This document shows, in pieces, positions 21,971 through 33,046 of a stretch of 64,000 nt of DNA; position 1 is the first letter of the stretch; the number at the start of each line of letters is the position of its first letter. This DNA comes from Cytidiella melzeri. Lineage: Eukaryota; Basidiomycota; Agaricomycetes; Polyporales; Irpicaceae. Location: the NCBI GenBank assembly GCA_022592445.1, contig JABYQR010000069.1, forward strand, positions 90,621-154,620. The letters run 5' to 3'. Below the pieces are notes generated by a model. The model did no database searches, was not told the DNA's origin, and saw only the letters and a list, made by a program, of their open reading frames with translations. A program made the translations under genes and the position numbers.

Positions 21971-24838
21971 CTAATGCCCCCTCAGAATAATATCTGCGGC
22001 CTAAATCAAAGCATCAGCAACCCGACAATTCCGGACGTTGCCGCCTCCCAAGAGAAAACAGCCTCACCTTTTCTCCTATCGCGTAGACAGTCTGCTGCAA
22101 GTTCGCGCCAACGATGATAGGCATAACACTTGCGTCTACGACTCTGAGGTTCGTGGTATGGTAGACCTTGAGATCAGCGCCGACGACGCCTCCGTCTTCC
22201 AGTGGGGCCATGGCGGCTGTTCCAGCAGGGTGCGAGGAAGACTAGACACGAACATCAGTCGGTGTTCAAAGTAGCGTGTGAGGCGAGATAGTCTTACCAA
22301 AGCATTGGACCTGATGTAGCTGAAAGGAAAAAAGAGAAAGAATGAAGCGTTAGATAGATGCAAACATTGTCGGTTTGGGGTGTATAGGCACGTACTTGAT
22401 AAGATCTTCGTCTGACTGGATGTTTTCGGCCGGAGCGTTCCTCCTTGCAATGATATCCGACAGAGGGGAAATGTGCTGCAGCTTCAGCAGTAGCTTGACG
22501 CCACTAAGAACAGCTTGAACGTCTAGCGGCGCGCATAGTAAGACGGTGTGTAGCCGTTCGAAACGTCACGACGAGCTTACCAAAGTCATTGTCAAAGTAA
22601 CGTTCATCAATGACTGGATGCGCCAATGGATCTGTAGTATTGATATGCTACAAATCCGAACATCAGATTCTGCAGTACAAGGCTTGAACGCAAAGTCGGT
22701 TTGACCTACCACTGTACCACGCGCCCATGGATGCTGCAGACACAGTATATCAAAAATTGCCGTGTGCCAAAACAAGAAACATAGATAAAGTGAGGAAAGG
22801 GACAAACCAAGGTGCCGCAGTATGCGGAGAAGTAGCTAGAATTCGGCATAATCGGGGCGATTTGACCCCCGTTGTGGAGAATCAGCTGGACCTCTGGGAC
22901 CACTGCTTGATTAATCCATTGGCGGTGGATGGCGTGCTGAAGCGGCTGAAGAGTCCCGTTTCTGACAGGTACTTTATCGAATATGGCTGCCATGGTCTGT
23001 ACTTCTGTGGAATTGAGGTAGAATTGGAATGGGAGCCAGGTCAAAGTCGAGTCAAAGGCGGCAAGCAACCCAGTTCCGTTGGCGTTGCTAGGTAGGAAAG
23101 GTTTGATGAGAAGGCCTCAACTCCTTGCGGTGAAGTAACTCACTAAAGGGCAGTCTGCTCAGCGTCGTAGGTGGCATTGTTATGAAGAGCGTCTGAAGCA
23201 TTGTCAGCGTGATGTAGGTCGCGTGTACCGCTGGAAACGCACCAAAAGTGAGGACACCTGGCTTGACTTCATATTCGACACCAGAAAAGACGTGATCCTA
23301 GTGTGAACAGATGACTTTTGAGTATGTGCATATCCCCCTTGGCTTCCTAGCAATACGCACCTGAAGATTCTCACCCACTCCCGGAAGATCAATCAGGGTC
23401 GTCAAGTTCAGCGATTTGAGCAGAGTCGAGTTCCCAATACCTGTGAACGGTACTACGATAAAAACCGAACACGCTAGAAAACAAGGTTTTACGCACCAGA
23501 AAGCTCAAGAAGCTGAGGCGTTTGTATTGAACCAGCAGATAAGATGATCTCTTTGCTCGCTGTCACGGTAAGCTGTGTCGAATTGACGACGAACTGGACG
23601 CCGGTTGCGGTATAAGAGCCACCTCTACCGTGAAGTAGGATCTTCGTGGCCTTCAATACAACTAGCACATCAGCGAATCCCCGCAACGAGCACTTACAAG
23701 ATACTGACCTGAGCACCTGTTAGAACGATGAAGTTCTTTTGCGACTCGGACCGACAGTAGTACTGCGTAGCATAAGATCTGACTCCTCGCGTACGATCCA
23801 GAGATGACCTCGAGTTCAAAACGCCTGCTGCAGTACCGTTGTCCTGAAAAATGAGAATTAAATGCAGTTCAGTCACAGCTACCAGGATGGATACATGGCG
23901 ACATACGGCGTTGGGGTTGGTCGGTATCCCAAGGTTGTTCAAGGTCTCCACGAATGGGAAAACCGGGTCGGTATAGATGTCATTGTAAGACGACTGCTCA
24001 CATCCGAATCTACGAGTGAGCAAAACTTTGCGCACTTGTACGATTTCACTAACCTGAATCGGACCTTCGAACCCGACATAACGAGGGTCAAAGTCGGCCG
24101 TCGTCTCGTTAGCAGCGATGCCAGGGAAGGTGTTTGTCTGATTCCTTTGCGTGGTAGTGGTCCTTTTGAAGAACGGCAAGAAACCTTTGAAGGTCCAATC
24201 AAACGCTTTGGCGAAAGATGACCACGCGTCGTATTCTGGGCTCGATGCCCTGTTCCATGCGAGGAAGTGCAAGCCACTGGACCCTCCGAGCATCTTTCCC
24301 CTATGAATATCTTCAGAAAACATGCCTCTGTCATACTGCAAAACGGGAAACATTACCTGGGAACAGGCATTTGTTTGCCATTGAGTCCTGGCTGAGGGAC
24401 CGATACGAACTCCCAATCGAAATTTGGGTTCCCAGCAGCAGCTCCAACATTAGCTGTACACCACGTTAGCCAACTCGAGAACGTTCCGAGGAGTCATCGC
24501 AGCACTCGCCTGGTATGTCTATCAGGGGCTCCCTGGGATGATAGAGTCCCGCTTCAATCACCCCAACCTTGATAGAATGGTCATCTGCCAGTCTAGAATT
24601 CGACATGGCGGCATGAGCGGCTGTACAATCATGAGAATGGAAAGCTGCGTGCGTACCTGGATGCTAAGGCGAGGCCGGCGGTACCACCGCCTATTACCAC
24701 GTAGTCAAACTTGGTAGCTGCAAACGCAGCAGGGGAGATTGACGGTGGTGAGCACGTCTTAGGATTTTGTGCAGCTGCGAACTGCAGAAACGCGAAGAGC
24801 GTAACAGAGGATGTAAGCACAGTCGGGTGAAGCATCAT
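21971..24838 (-). CDS. Secreted GMC oxidoreductase (aryl-alcohol-oxidase / glucose-oxidase superfamily)
   Basis: FAD-dependent alcohol oxidase or dehydrogenase. Residues 1-24 end in LQFAAAQ, a signal peptide. The dinucleotide loop FDYVVIGGGTAGLALASRL is split by an intron; then come VGVIEAG, GMC signature 1 around KMLGGSSGLHFLAWNR, and GMC signature 2 GSIQTPQLLELSGIG near 23530. The catalytic His block SSHPAGTAAM lies near 22235 and the chain ends VDASVMPIIVGANLQQTVYA then AADIILRGH with stop 21973-21971. I traced about twelve introns, most with a clear GT..AG and consistent phase, and found no disruption, giving about 600 residues. A decayed partial copy lies at 28700-29590. It is the last gene of the proposed cluster and may oxidise a primary or allylic alcohol; it could also be an independent aryl-alcohol-oxidase-like enzyme feeding H2O2 to peroxidases. 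Confidence 0.92.
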
Positions 24839-24949
24839 CGGTCACTGGCAACGTTCAACCACCGTAGCACGAAAGCTCCTGGCCAGACAATCCAACGTAT
24901 TGCACCTTAAATACTGCAGCACGGCGACCTGCTTTGATTTTATTGTCAG

Positions 24950-25105
24950 CTCGAGAAGCGAACTGAGCCAGCTGTCGGACCACAAACATCGCATCTGCCA
25001 GAGGCGAGCTAGCCGCTTGGCGTCGCGCCAACCCAGCGCCCCGACAGCACTTGGCGCATCTGCATTGATGGACGTAGTACTCGGGTCCCAGGAACCAAAC
25101 AAGCG
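24950..25105 (-). repeat. Source segment of a duplicated GMC 5' flank
   Basis: It shares a gaactgagc-agctgtcgg stretch and a ~45-base near-identical run around 25013-25058 with 29440-29590 in the same orientation. In this copy it lies upstream of the intact GMC gene; in the other it abuts the truncated GMC pseudogene. Confidence 0.8.
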
Positions 25106-26868
25106 AGATACTGCTTGAAGAATCACGTAGTCATACTTGGTACGTGCCTGATGATATGAGTCAGCGCACTGAGTGAAGCTACGAAACGCTGACTTACCGA
25201 GGCAATAGCGCAACAACAGAGATATAGGAGCACGGGCCAATACATTTTTTTCAGGGTGTCGATAGCCCTATCATGTGGCGGTGACCAAAGCAACGAAAGC
25301 ACAACAAGTAGAGTCAGCTAACATAATTGCGACAGTAGATTGGGGGGAAATAGTACCGAACATTGGTTGCCAAACGCGCGATTCAGCCACAGAGAACTTT
25401 CTCGCTGTACACAGCCTTTTTTCTGTTCATGATAAGCACTTTGAAGTATCAGAAAATTTACAGTTGCTATAGTGCGCCCCATGTCGCGCAGGATGAGAAA
25501 AGGCTGTGTTTCGCAATTAATCTTCTAGGCGAAGCTGCGAGTGTCACAGTGAAACGAGCTCACCCCTGCCATAATCAGTAATAGATATGACCCTGCTCTG
25601 TAGATTAAGGACACCTTCTGTTGCATCTCTGCTTCCGTTCAGTTCGACCACTGGCAGCGTTTGGGCCGAGGGATGAACACAGGTCTAAGAAGATCAGCTC
25701 TTGAGGTGACCGGACGGATACAGAGCGAGCATAAGTACCTGAGATTATAGAGAATGTCTGTAGCAATCATACACCGAGATGCAGCGTCGCCTTAGTGCCG
25801 TCGTTCTGCGCAAAGTCACGACTTGGAAGCACGAAGCGAGTGTGACATGTCACATGCACTGTAACTGTTGACATGTGTTTGTGATCTGCGCGTTACTGAT
25901 GTCGCTAGGAGAATGGGTGTACTTACTGTATTGGGAAAGTTTGAGACTTGAACTTGAACCGGCAGCCGCGAACGATTCTGAGCTTCAAGTATTTCGGGCT
26001 CTGCCGAGGATTTTCCGGGTGCAGATTTGGAGATCGAGCCAAATCTTTGCGTGAGTTTTGGGCTGCCAAAATACTTTCTTGCATTATGAATCGATGATAT
26101 GTCTACACCATACAAGTACCAGTTGCAATCGGGCAGGGTAGACTCTGCTTTTTTTTCCTGATTTGCGACCACAATGTCCATTGAATCTTACTCTCTCGCA
26201 TGCTCTGTCAGGCTATGACCGGTGACCCCTTTCGCTCTCTGCCGTGATAAGCATCGACAAATTTTCAGCCGAGCTGAGACCCATACAGCCACCTCCCTCG
26301 ACCCAAACCATTATCTCTTCATCCTTTTTACGCAGCTGCAAACAAAGTCACTATCCACTCATCGGACACGGGTTGCTCAACAGCCCATCAACTTGCCATA
26401 GCAATTTGCTGTGCCTCCGTACTTTGCGGTGCAATCAATTGACCTTCGTACAACCACGGAATTTCCTTCCTTGACAACATCTTATACAAGTCGCGCACAC
26501 CAGCGGAGGGAAACAAGGTGCAAGTCTGAGTACTTGGACGAAAAACACGCCAAATGGACCAGGATTATGGTTTTCCCAAAGATGAAGATCCCTTACAATA
26601 TTTTGGTACGTATCGTAAAGTCACACATCAATCACACAGGTACTACGTAGATCCCCCTATACGCGACTTGGTCAAGTGTATGCTGTACCTCCCATTGATA
26701 CACATTAAACCGCTGATTTTCCGTCATCAATAGTTTCTGGTCTTCGATACGTTTGGTGATCATGCATCCGCGGGATCTCATTGGTACAGGAGATAACATG
26801 CAATTATGCCTCGGCCGTGCGTGCGGCGCTCATTATCCTATCTATGACACGGCATATGAACCACAAGA

Positions 26869-26876
26869 TATAAAAG
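26869..26876 (+). promoter_or_regulatory. TATA box of the small secreted protein gene
   Basis: TATAAAAG, followed by a CT-rich stretch (tcctcatacctcagcattca), 196 bases before the ATG at 27072. Layout is typical for highly expressed fungal genes. Confidence 0.55.
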
Positions 26877-27071
26877 GCCCCTCGCCACCGTCCTCATACC
26901 TCAGCATTCAACACTCAGTCCCCATTACTCCTGTTCTTCTCACTGCGTCAGCGCCGGCCGGTATGTACATTGTCGTTCGCGCTGGGGGCCACTGTACTGA
27001 TTTTTCTTCTACTGCTAGCTGTCTTTTCGAACCTTCTTATCCCCCTTCAACATCGTATACTTCCGCTCATC

Positions 27072-27536
27072 ATGCGGCTCTCAGCCTCTCTCATCCTGTT
27101 TGCTGCCATTGTTACCGGCGTGTCCGCCGCCCCGTACGGCGGTATAGAATCCCGCTACGCAACTTCCTCCGACAACCCTTACAAGCCGGAGGAATCCAGC
27201 ACAGAGAATTCACAGTGAGTACTCGGGCTTCGTATTGCACAGTGAGTGAACAGTGTCTCTGACACTTTTCCCTCTGTTTCATGCAGTCTGTACGACCAAG
27301 CACGTCATGTTGCCTACATTCGTGACGATACACCAGCTGCTGTTTTGCACTCACGAGCACTCGGGCTGCCGCAGCCAGATCCGGTGCTGGGCGTGTTCAA
27401 CAGGCTGGAAGCAGGTGGAGGTGAACCAAGAGAGGGTCTTAGAGAATATACTCCTCCTCCTTCTCCTCAACCTCCTGCGGCTCCTCCTTCCACTCCTAAT
27501 CCTCCTCAACCTCTAGATCTATACCGCCCTCTGTGA
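27072..27536 (+). CDS. Small secreted proline-rich protein, unknown function
   Basis: Start at 27072 gives a signal peptide MRLSASLILFAAIVTGVSA followed by a short mature chain. One intron (about 27213-27287; donor gtgagt, acceptor gcag) joins ..STENSH to LYDQARHVAYIRDD in frame. The C-terminus is proline-rich (TPPPSPQPPAAPPSTP) and has no cysteines. About 130 residues. I do not recognise the family. Signal peptide, small size and strong TATA fit a secreted effector-like or wall-associated protein. The run of proline codons is read from a repetitive CTCCTCCT tract, so the reading frame there deserves checking. Confidence 0.65.
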
Positions 27537-28699
27537 TGTTCTCTTACCTTTGTTGTACTTGTTCATTCCGTCACGGCAGGTAGACCACAGCATGAGTGTA
27601 GCCTGCAGTTATGATAAAGCAGCTATAGAACAAGATGATGCATTTGTTATTGTGACTGACCCTTGAGCGTTGAGCTCTGATCCCCGTGCAAAGATGATGT
27701 TAGCCCTAAGCGGCCCGTCGAACAAACCACTAGTGATCAAATCATTGATTCCACCTTATAGATTATGGTACTACCATTAGTGCACTCTTATCTGATATTC
27801 CTTGCTCATGTTTCATCATGCGAAATATGTACTCGAGCTGCACCCACTGGAAGGATCTGATAACCTCCTCGATTCACTACCACGATCGCCAGAGCCAGCG
27901 CCGACCACGACAAACGCAACAACCGCACACACTGACCCGCGTCACGTAAGAGACGTGATGAAGCGTGCCCAACGGCGCAATTACCGAAAGTGATGCATTC
28001 GTGGAGCCAGGGGAGGACATTCAAGTTCAGCGCGCCGCGACCATAGGTCTACCCACTTCGGGTTTTTCAAAGGCAGACCTGAGACTCGCGGTCTGCATAT
28101 GTGGTGCTCATAGTATACCAGAAAATGGAGTGAAACGCAGGGGAAACGGCGCGACAATTGTTGACTTCTTGTTTTCTTGTCACCGTTCATCAGGTATGAA
28201 CTCACCTTCCTTTTATGGGTTGTGGTGTAGAACTACATCGTAGTTTAATAGGCTCCCGCGTTCTCAACATTCGGGCGACGGTCACCCAAAGGTCTCTGCC
28301 TGTAATATCTTATTTCATTTGCGCAGACCGTCGAGATGATGTATCATGGATCCCCCAGTGCCTGCCTATTTGGGGTTCCTTGGCTTTCTGGCTCTGGATA
28401 CCTGCGTTGTGAAGCCTTCGGCGATGGGTAGCGAGGTGGCGCGGTCATCGCCAAATAAGTGTCGACACAAACGAGCAGATGGCTTCAGTTTGAGATCCTA
28501 CTAGAAGTTCTCCGAGGTGTGAGAGGGTAAGGAAACATGAGCAGAGAAAAGTGAGCGGTGATATCGATGGTAAAGGTTTGGATAGCGCCAACATAGTCAC
28601 GAAGACGCGAAAGAGGACAAGGACAGATGCTCGGAGAGGCGCAGGTGCTAGCGTACGCAACGAGAGCAAGGTCTAGCTCCCGTTTCCTGCGAATAGCAC
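27537..28699. other. Intergenic, no supported gene
   Basis: About 1.16 kb with small unsupported open frames on both strands. Nothing recognised. Confidence 0.55.
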
Positions 28700-29430
28700 T
28701 ATAATAAAACCAAGACATGCTAGAAAGCGAGGTTTGCCAGTACCAGAAACTGCAGAGCGTATATATCACCAGCCGACAGGATGATCTCTTTGCTCGCTGC
28801 CACGGTGAGCCGTGTCGAGTTAACCGGTCGCGGTGTCAGAGTCACCTTTACCGCGAAGCAGGATCTTCGCGGCCTCCAATATTACTCATACGTCAGTAAA
28901 ATGACACAACCAGTACTACTGACGAGATACTGACCTGAACACCTGTCAAAATGAGGAAGCTCTTTTGCGACTCGGACCGACGGTAGTACTGCGTGGCATA
29001 TAATCTGACTCCTCGCGCACGATCCAGAGATCACCTCGAGCTTAGGACGCCTGCTGCAATACCGCTGTCATGAAAGCAGAAGTCCATTCGACCGCATTCG
29101 AGTCACAGTCATGAAGATCAATACTTCGCGACATAATCAGCATTCGAGTTGGTCAGTATGACGGGGTGTTTCCAAGATTGTAAGAGGACTGCTCGCATCC
29201 GAATCTCCGAGTCAGTAAAACCTCGCGCACCTTGTACAGCTCCACCAGCCTGGAACGGTCCTTCGAACACAACAAAACGAGGATCAAAGTAGACAGACGT
29301 TGGTTGGCATCGATACCAAGGAAGGCGTTCGTCTGATTCCTTTGCGTGGTAGTGTTCCTATCGAATAATGGCAGGAAGCCATCGGAGGACCAGTCAAATG
29401 CAGACCAGGCGTCGGACCTGTTTGCTTTTA
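28700..29430 (-). pseudogene. Truncated GMC oxidoreductase pseudogene
   Basis: Closely follows the GMC gene from about 23480 to 24260 on the same strand. Shared runs include the atgatctctttgctcgctg block near 28779, the ttttgcgactcggaccgac block near 28963 and the tctgattcctttgcgtggta block near 29331. Codons for the region from AWS..DW..GFLP (5' side) to the second GMC signature are recognisable, but a ~14-base deletion around 28820 and other small gaps break the frame. Both the N-terminal FAD loop and the C-terminal catalytic domain are missing. It is not functional as an oxidase. Confidence 0.88.
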
Positions 29431-29590
29431 CTGTAAGCTTGGTATACGAACTGAGCAAGCTGTCGGTTCGCTGACACCGCGTTTGCCAGAAATGAGCTAT
29501 TCGCTTGGCGTCGCGCCAACCCAGCGCCCCGACAGCACTTGGCGCATCCGCAACGATAGACCTCCCACACGGGCCCGGGAAACATACGGG
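29431..29590 (-). repeat. Duplicated GMC 5' flank joined to the pseudogene
   Basis: Matches 24950-25105. In the parent locus about 700 bases (start codon, FAD loop and first introns) lie between this flank and the AWS codons; here they are adjacent, so a deletion removed the 5' end of the copied gene. The 3' end of the repeat-protein reading frame (to 29497) runs into this segment. Confidence 0.8.
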
Positions 29591-30421
29591 CGTTTCAGCT
29601 TCAGAAGCCGCAGTAGTCCTACCAAGCCGCCTTTCAAGCTGTGCTGCAGCGCGCTGATGGGAATGGAAGAAATGATGGAAGTCAGCAGCGCCCCGCTGTC
29701 CATGTCGTCAGAACGAGCCATCAGCTCCTCAAGCTCCCGACGCTGGCTGCTGTTGCCCTTGAAGAAATGATCAAAGATGCCACCGACGATAGGTGCACCG
29801 ACGGAGAAGATAGTACCGAGGGTGCTGAGCGAGATCGCGTCGCTCGTATCGATGTCGGTAGTCTGGCGAGCAAAGATATCTTCGTCGTACTCGCGCCTCT
29901 GGCTGCTATATCCCTTGAAGTGATCGAAAATGCCACCGATAACAGGTGCGCCGAGGAAAATATGGTGCCGAGTGTACCAAGCTTGATAGCATCGCTCTGG
30001 CTCATGTCGGTGGTTTGGCGAGCAAATATCTCCTCGTGACCGCGGCGCTGGCTACTATTGCCCTTGAAGAAGTGGTCGAAGATGCCACTGACAATAGGAG
30101 CACCGACAGAGAAGATTGTGCCGAGGGTCTTCAGTGAAATAGCCTCGCTGGAGTCGACGTCTGTGGCCTGGCGAGCTAGGATCTCTTCATACTCGCGGCG
30201 CTGGCTGCTATTGCCTTTGAAGAAGTGGTCGAAGATGCCACCGACGACAGGAGCACCGACGGAGAAGATGGTGCCGAGGGTTTTGAGCGAGATGGCATCA
30301 CTGTCTGCGTCAGTGGACGTATCCTGACGGCGAGCGTATGGGAAGTGGAAAGGGGAGCAGCGAAAGCAGGGGTCGCAGCGGCAGAGACAGCGAGGATAAT
30401 GACAGCAGAGGAAGAGCGCAT
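29497..30421 (-). pseudogene. Secreted tandem-repeat protein with dibasic sites, frame-broken (possible KEP-type precursor)
   Basis: The start at 30421 gives a signal peptide MRSSSAVIILAVSAAATPAF. Then follow four tandem 51-residue (153-bp) repeats beginning at 30302, 30149, 29996 and 29844. Each holds a hydrophobic-amphipathic stretch of the type LGTIFSVGAPIVxGIFDHFF and a conserved SSQRR. The QRR dibasic pair in every unit could be a Kex2 site, as in fungal Kex2-processed repeat proteins. Frame breaks: the signal peptide and repeat 1 are one base out of phase, and repeat 3 is 152 bases instead of 153, so repeat 4 and the tail (to 29497) are in a third frame. The 5' leader probably has an intron at 30567-30508. 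The tail runs into the duplicated GMC flank. No similarity to a named family was recognised; function unknown. The breaks may be real or sequencing errors. Confidence 0.65.
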
Positions 30422-31739
30422 CTTGACTAGAAGATGAAGATGGTGCGAAGGGTTGTCGTAAGGAAGGTGATGTAGAGTACGGTGTCGTGAAATGCGAATA
30501 AATCAAGCTAGATGAGAGTGTTAGCACTGTGTGGCTTCTCGCGGAGGAGTTCGCTGCTCTACTCACCAACCGGTGCTGATTTGAGTGCGAAGCTAAGAAC
30601 GAATTGAGGAACTCTCAGAGCTGAGGTTTTTCGGTGGACAACGCATGCTTCTTATACTGTGCAGCCACACCGTTTTTGAATGACTTGCAGTTGAGAGTCA
30701 TGACATCTCGTCACGGCAGACGGTGGCGAACACAAGGTGAAATGGATTCCTCGCTCGCGAATAGTAGGTTGCTCAGATCCGTTCAAGCGCCTTCGAGGGA
30801 TAGGACGAACTGCATCTCTTTCGCCACGCATTCTGCATGGTAGCTCCCATAGTGTCTGGTAGAGAGATCATGTTGCACCGCTTGTGAGTAGCTAGTAGCC
30901 TTGATCGAAGTAGCAGATCTCGAAGACCCGTACCTGTTTAACCGGCTCGCAGAGACTGATAGCTCAGAGGTGTTTGCGTCGTAAAAACGGCTGTGTAACA
31001 GTGCATGCGTATACTGTGACTGTGAGATTTAAAGGACGCCAAAGACTCAAAGCGTAAGATCCAAGTGGCCGGCCAGTTGCCGGCATCATCGGACCTCTAC
31101 CGAATGCCCATCGCCGTCTCCCTCGGCGCTCTCTGCGCGTCGCTCGACCGCGACCAGCAACTTTTGACACTCCTTCGTCGGCCTCGTCGTGCTCCTGCAA
31201 TACGATAACCTTACGCTCTCTACCGCCCTCAGTGCTGGCTCAGGACCACTCCGCCATGACCTGTCCCTAAATCTACACCGGTTTATGCGATCACTACTGC
31301 GGTGCGTTGTTTATTGCCAGCCCACATAAACCAGATCGTTGCAGGCGTGTTGTCGAGAGTAATACGTCAGGCCCAATATGCCATTACAACGATTATTTCC
31401 TTCGTAAGGTCATCGGTTTCGGTTCAGCCAGCGTCGACTGGGCTGTATCAGTGCAGGTCAAGCCCGCTTCCACCTTCACCAATTATGGGCACTTGCACAA
31501 AGATCCATGCATGGTGTCCCCCTCAGTGATCTTTCATTGTGAAGTTCGGCTTTGGCGATCACACACTCACAGGTGACATTATCTGATTTCTGGAGTCGAC
31601 GTCTTTTGGCAGTAAACACATTGTTGTTGCTGTGCACTTGGCAGTTAGGGTCATGTCCTTTCATATAAAGCTGGTACGGGGATATGAGGACCTTTCACAC
31701 TCTTGCACTCACTCTTTCATCCTACACTCAGCTTCGCAA
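30422..31739. other. Intergenic between divergent repeat-protein gene and vWA gene
   Basis: Contains the leader intron of the repeat-protein gene (30508-30567, donor gtgagt, acceptor catctag) and a TATAAAG at 31664-31670 in front of the vWA gene. No other gene supported. Confidence 0.5.
31664..31670 (+). promoter_or_regulatory. TATA box of the vWA-domain gene
   Basis: TATAAAG, 70 bases upstream of the chosen ATG at 31740. Confidence 0.45.
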
Positions 31740-32979
31740 ATGCGCTCCTCCCTCAATACCTTCTATCGCAGCCGTGGATCTACCCCAGGGGCTGTCGCTT
31801 CAACGTCTGCCGACGCATCTACGGATCACCCTCCTTACGAAAAACGTAGCTCTAGCACTTCCGACGATGGCTCGTTTCCCGCTGAAAAGGGCGAAGGAAA
31901 GGGCTCTCCAGTAGTGAACAGCACGAGTGATCTAAATATAGAGCAGTCTCACGGGATCGCTGGACCTAGTACTTGGGCTGCAGCGTCTCAGCCAGATCAG
32001 GCCACGCTCAGCCGCTCCGAAGATCCCCTGAATTCTCTTCGAAACTACAACACAGTCATCCTTCTCGATGACTCTGGGTCAATGTGGACAAAAGCACAGG
32101 GCATACTCTCTCGCAGAACACGTTGGAAAGTGGTGAGTGCACGACGATATATTGTCAATCAAGTACTCGGAACTCAACTATCGAGCCTGTCGCAGGCGAC
32201 ACAAGCTGTTGGCCAGTTGGCGCAGAAGGCCATGGAGTATGATTCCAACGGAATAGATCTTTTGTTCATCAACGACTGTCACAAGTTCAGCGAGGCTTAT
32301 AACCTCACGGTCAGTGACTTTCTTGTCGTGCAAATTGAGGATTGTCACTCATGAGGATCCTAGCGCGAGGCAGAAGTAGACAAAGTTTGCAAGTCCATTA
32401 GGAACAGCCATCTCGCGACGCCCACGGGCAAACGAGTGGAAGACTTGCTGCAAAAATACCAGTTTAACCTGGAGAAGGGCTTCGACAAGAAGTTGAACCT
32501 CCTGATTATCACGGCCGGCGCAGCTAGTACGTTCCGCGTTTTTCTCTTTTCTTCACAGCGCGCGTGAATCATGGAAGCTCATCTTGTCTTCGCGTGTAGC
32601 TGACAAAGTCGCTCTGAAAATTGCTATACAGAGGCACGCCCAGTACCTAGATCAGAACGGCTACCCCCTTGACCAGGTAAGAATACGAGTCCAGATCCCC
32701 ACATCAAACAGCATGCTCAGTTCTTTCGCGTTCACACAGTCAGGAATTCAGTTCATCCAGGTCGGAAACGACAAGGAGGCGACGGCGTTCTTGCAAGAGC
32801 TGGACAACGACTTGAGAGCGCCGTGGACTGAGAGCGGGAACAGACCCCCACGGGATATTGTCGACACCGTTCCTTACTCTGGGGGCGAGATGGACGGCGC
32901 GACGTTGATCAAGATTCTTCTGGGGGCTATAAATAGGAAAACCAATGTCCCTATCAGGAGGCGGGACCTACTCGTCTAG
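31740..32979 (+). CDS. von Willebrand factor A-domain protein
   Basis: Residues ~1-95 are a Ser/Thr-rich, probably disordered N-terminus. The vWA domain starts at YNTVILLDDSGSMW with a DxSxS MIDAS motif that binds a divalent metal, continues with GIDLLFINDCHKF, GKRVEDLLQKYQ and LNLLIITAG, and ends with a C-terminal part containing IQFIQVGNDKEA. Three introns (near 32131-32196, 32312-32365 and 32529-32599) have GT..AG ends and keep frame. The start at 31740 was preferred to a further upstream ATG because it follows the TATA box at a normal distance. No signal peptide or membrane segment. Intracellular vWA proteins like this are numerous in basidiomycetes; they probably act in protein complexes, and the specific role is unknown. 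Confidence 0.8.
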
Positions 32980-33046
32980 GGCAGATCTAAACAGTCAGGC
33001 ACGTAGAAATTCCAAAGGGGAATAATAATGGTCATACAATGACAGC

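Larger units (their letters stand above)
24839..27071. other. Intergenic; upstream flank of GMC and of a small secreted protein
   Basis: The part 24950-25105 is nearly identical to 29440-29590 (see duplicated segment). The remainder to 26860 has several open frames (e.g. 25816-26181 on the minus strand, 26244-26650) with no domain I recognise. A clear TATA box sits at 26869. Confidence 0.5.

Noticed and set aside
24842..25240. 132-codon minus-strand frame as a second GMC N-terminus (KYDYVI..)
   Set aside because: The resemblance is to a few residues only, no Gly-rich loop follows, and the segment is the non-coding flank that was duplicated.
26753..27262. 169-codon frame overlapping the small secreted protein
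   Set aside because: Different frame, starts upstream of the TATA box and has no domain; the 27072 frame has a clear signal peptide and a good intron.
29641..30327. Plus-strand frames over the repeat-protein gene
   Set aside because: They also show repeats, but only as antisense readings of the 153-bp units; the signal peptide and leader intron are on the minus strand.
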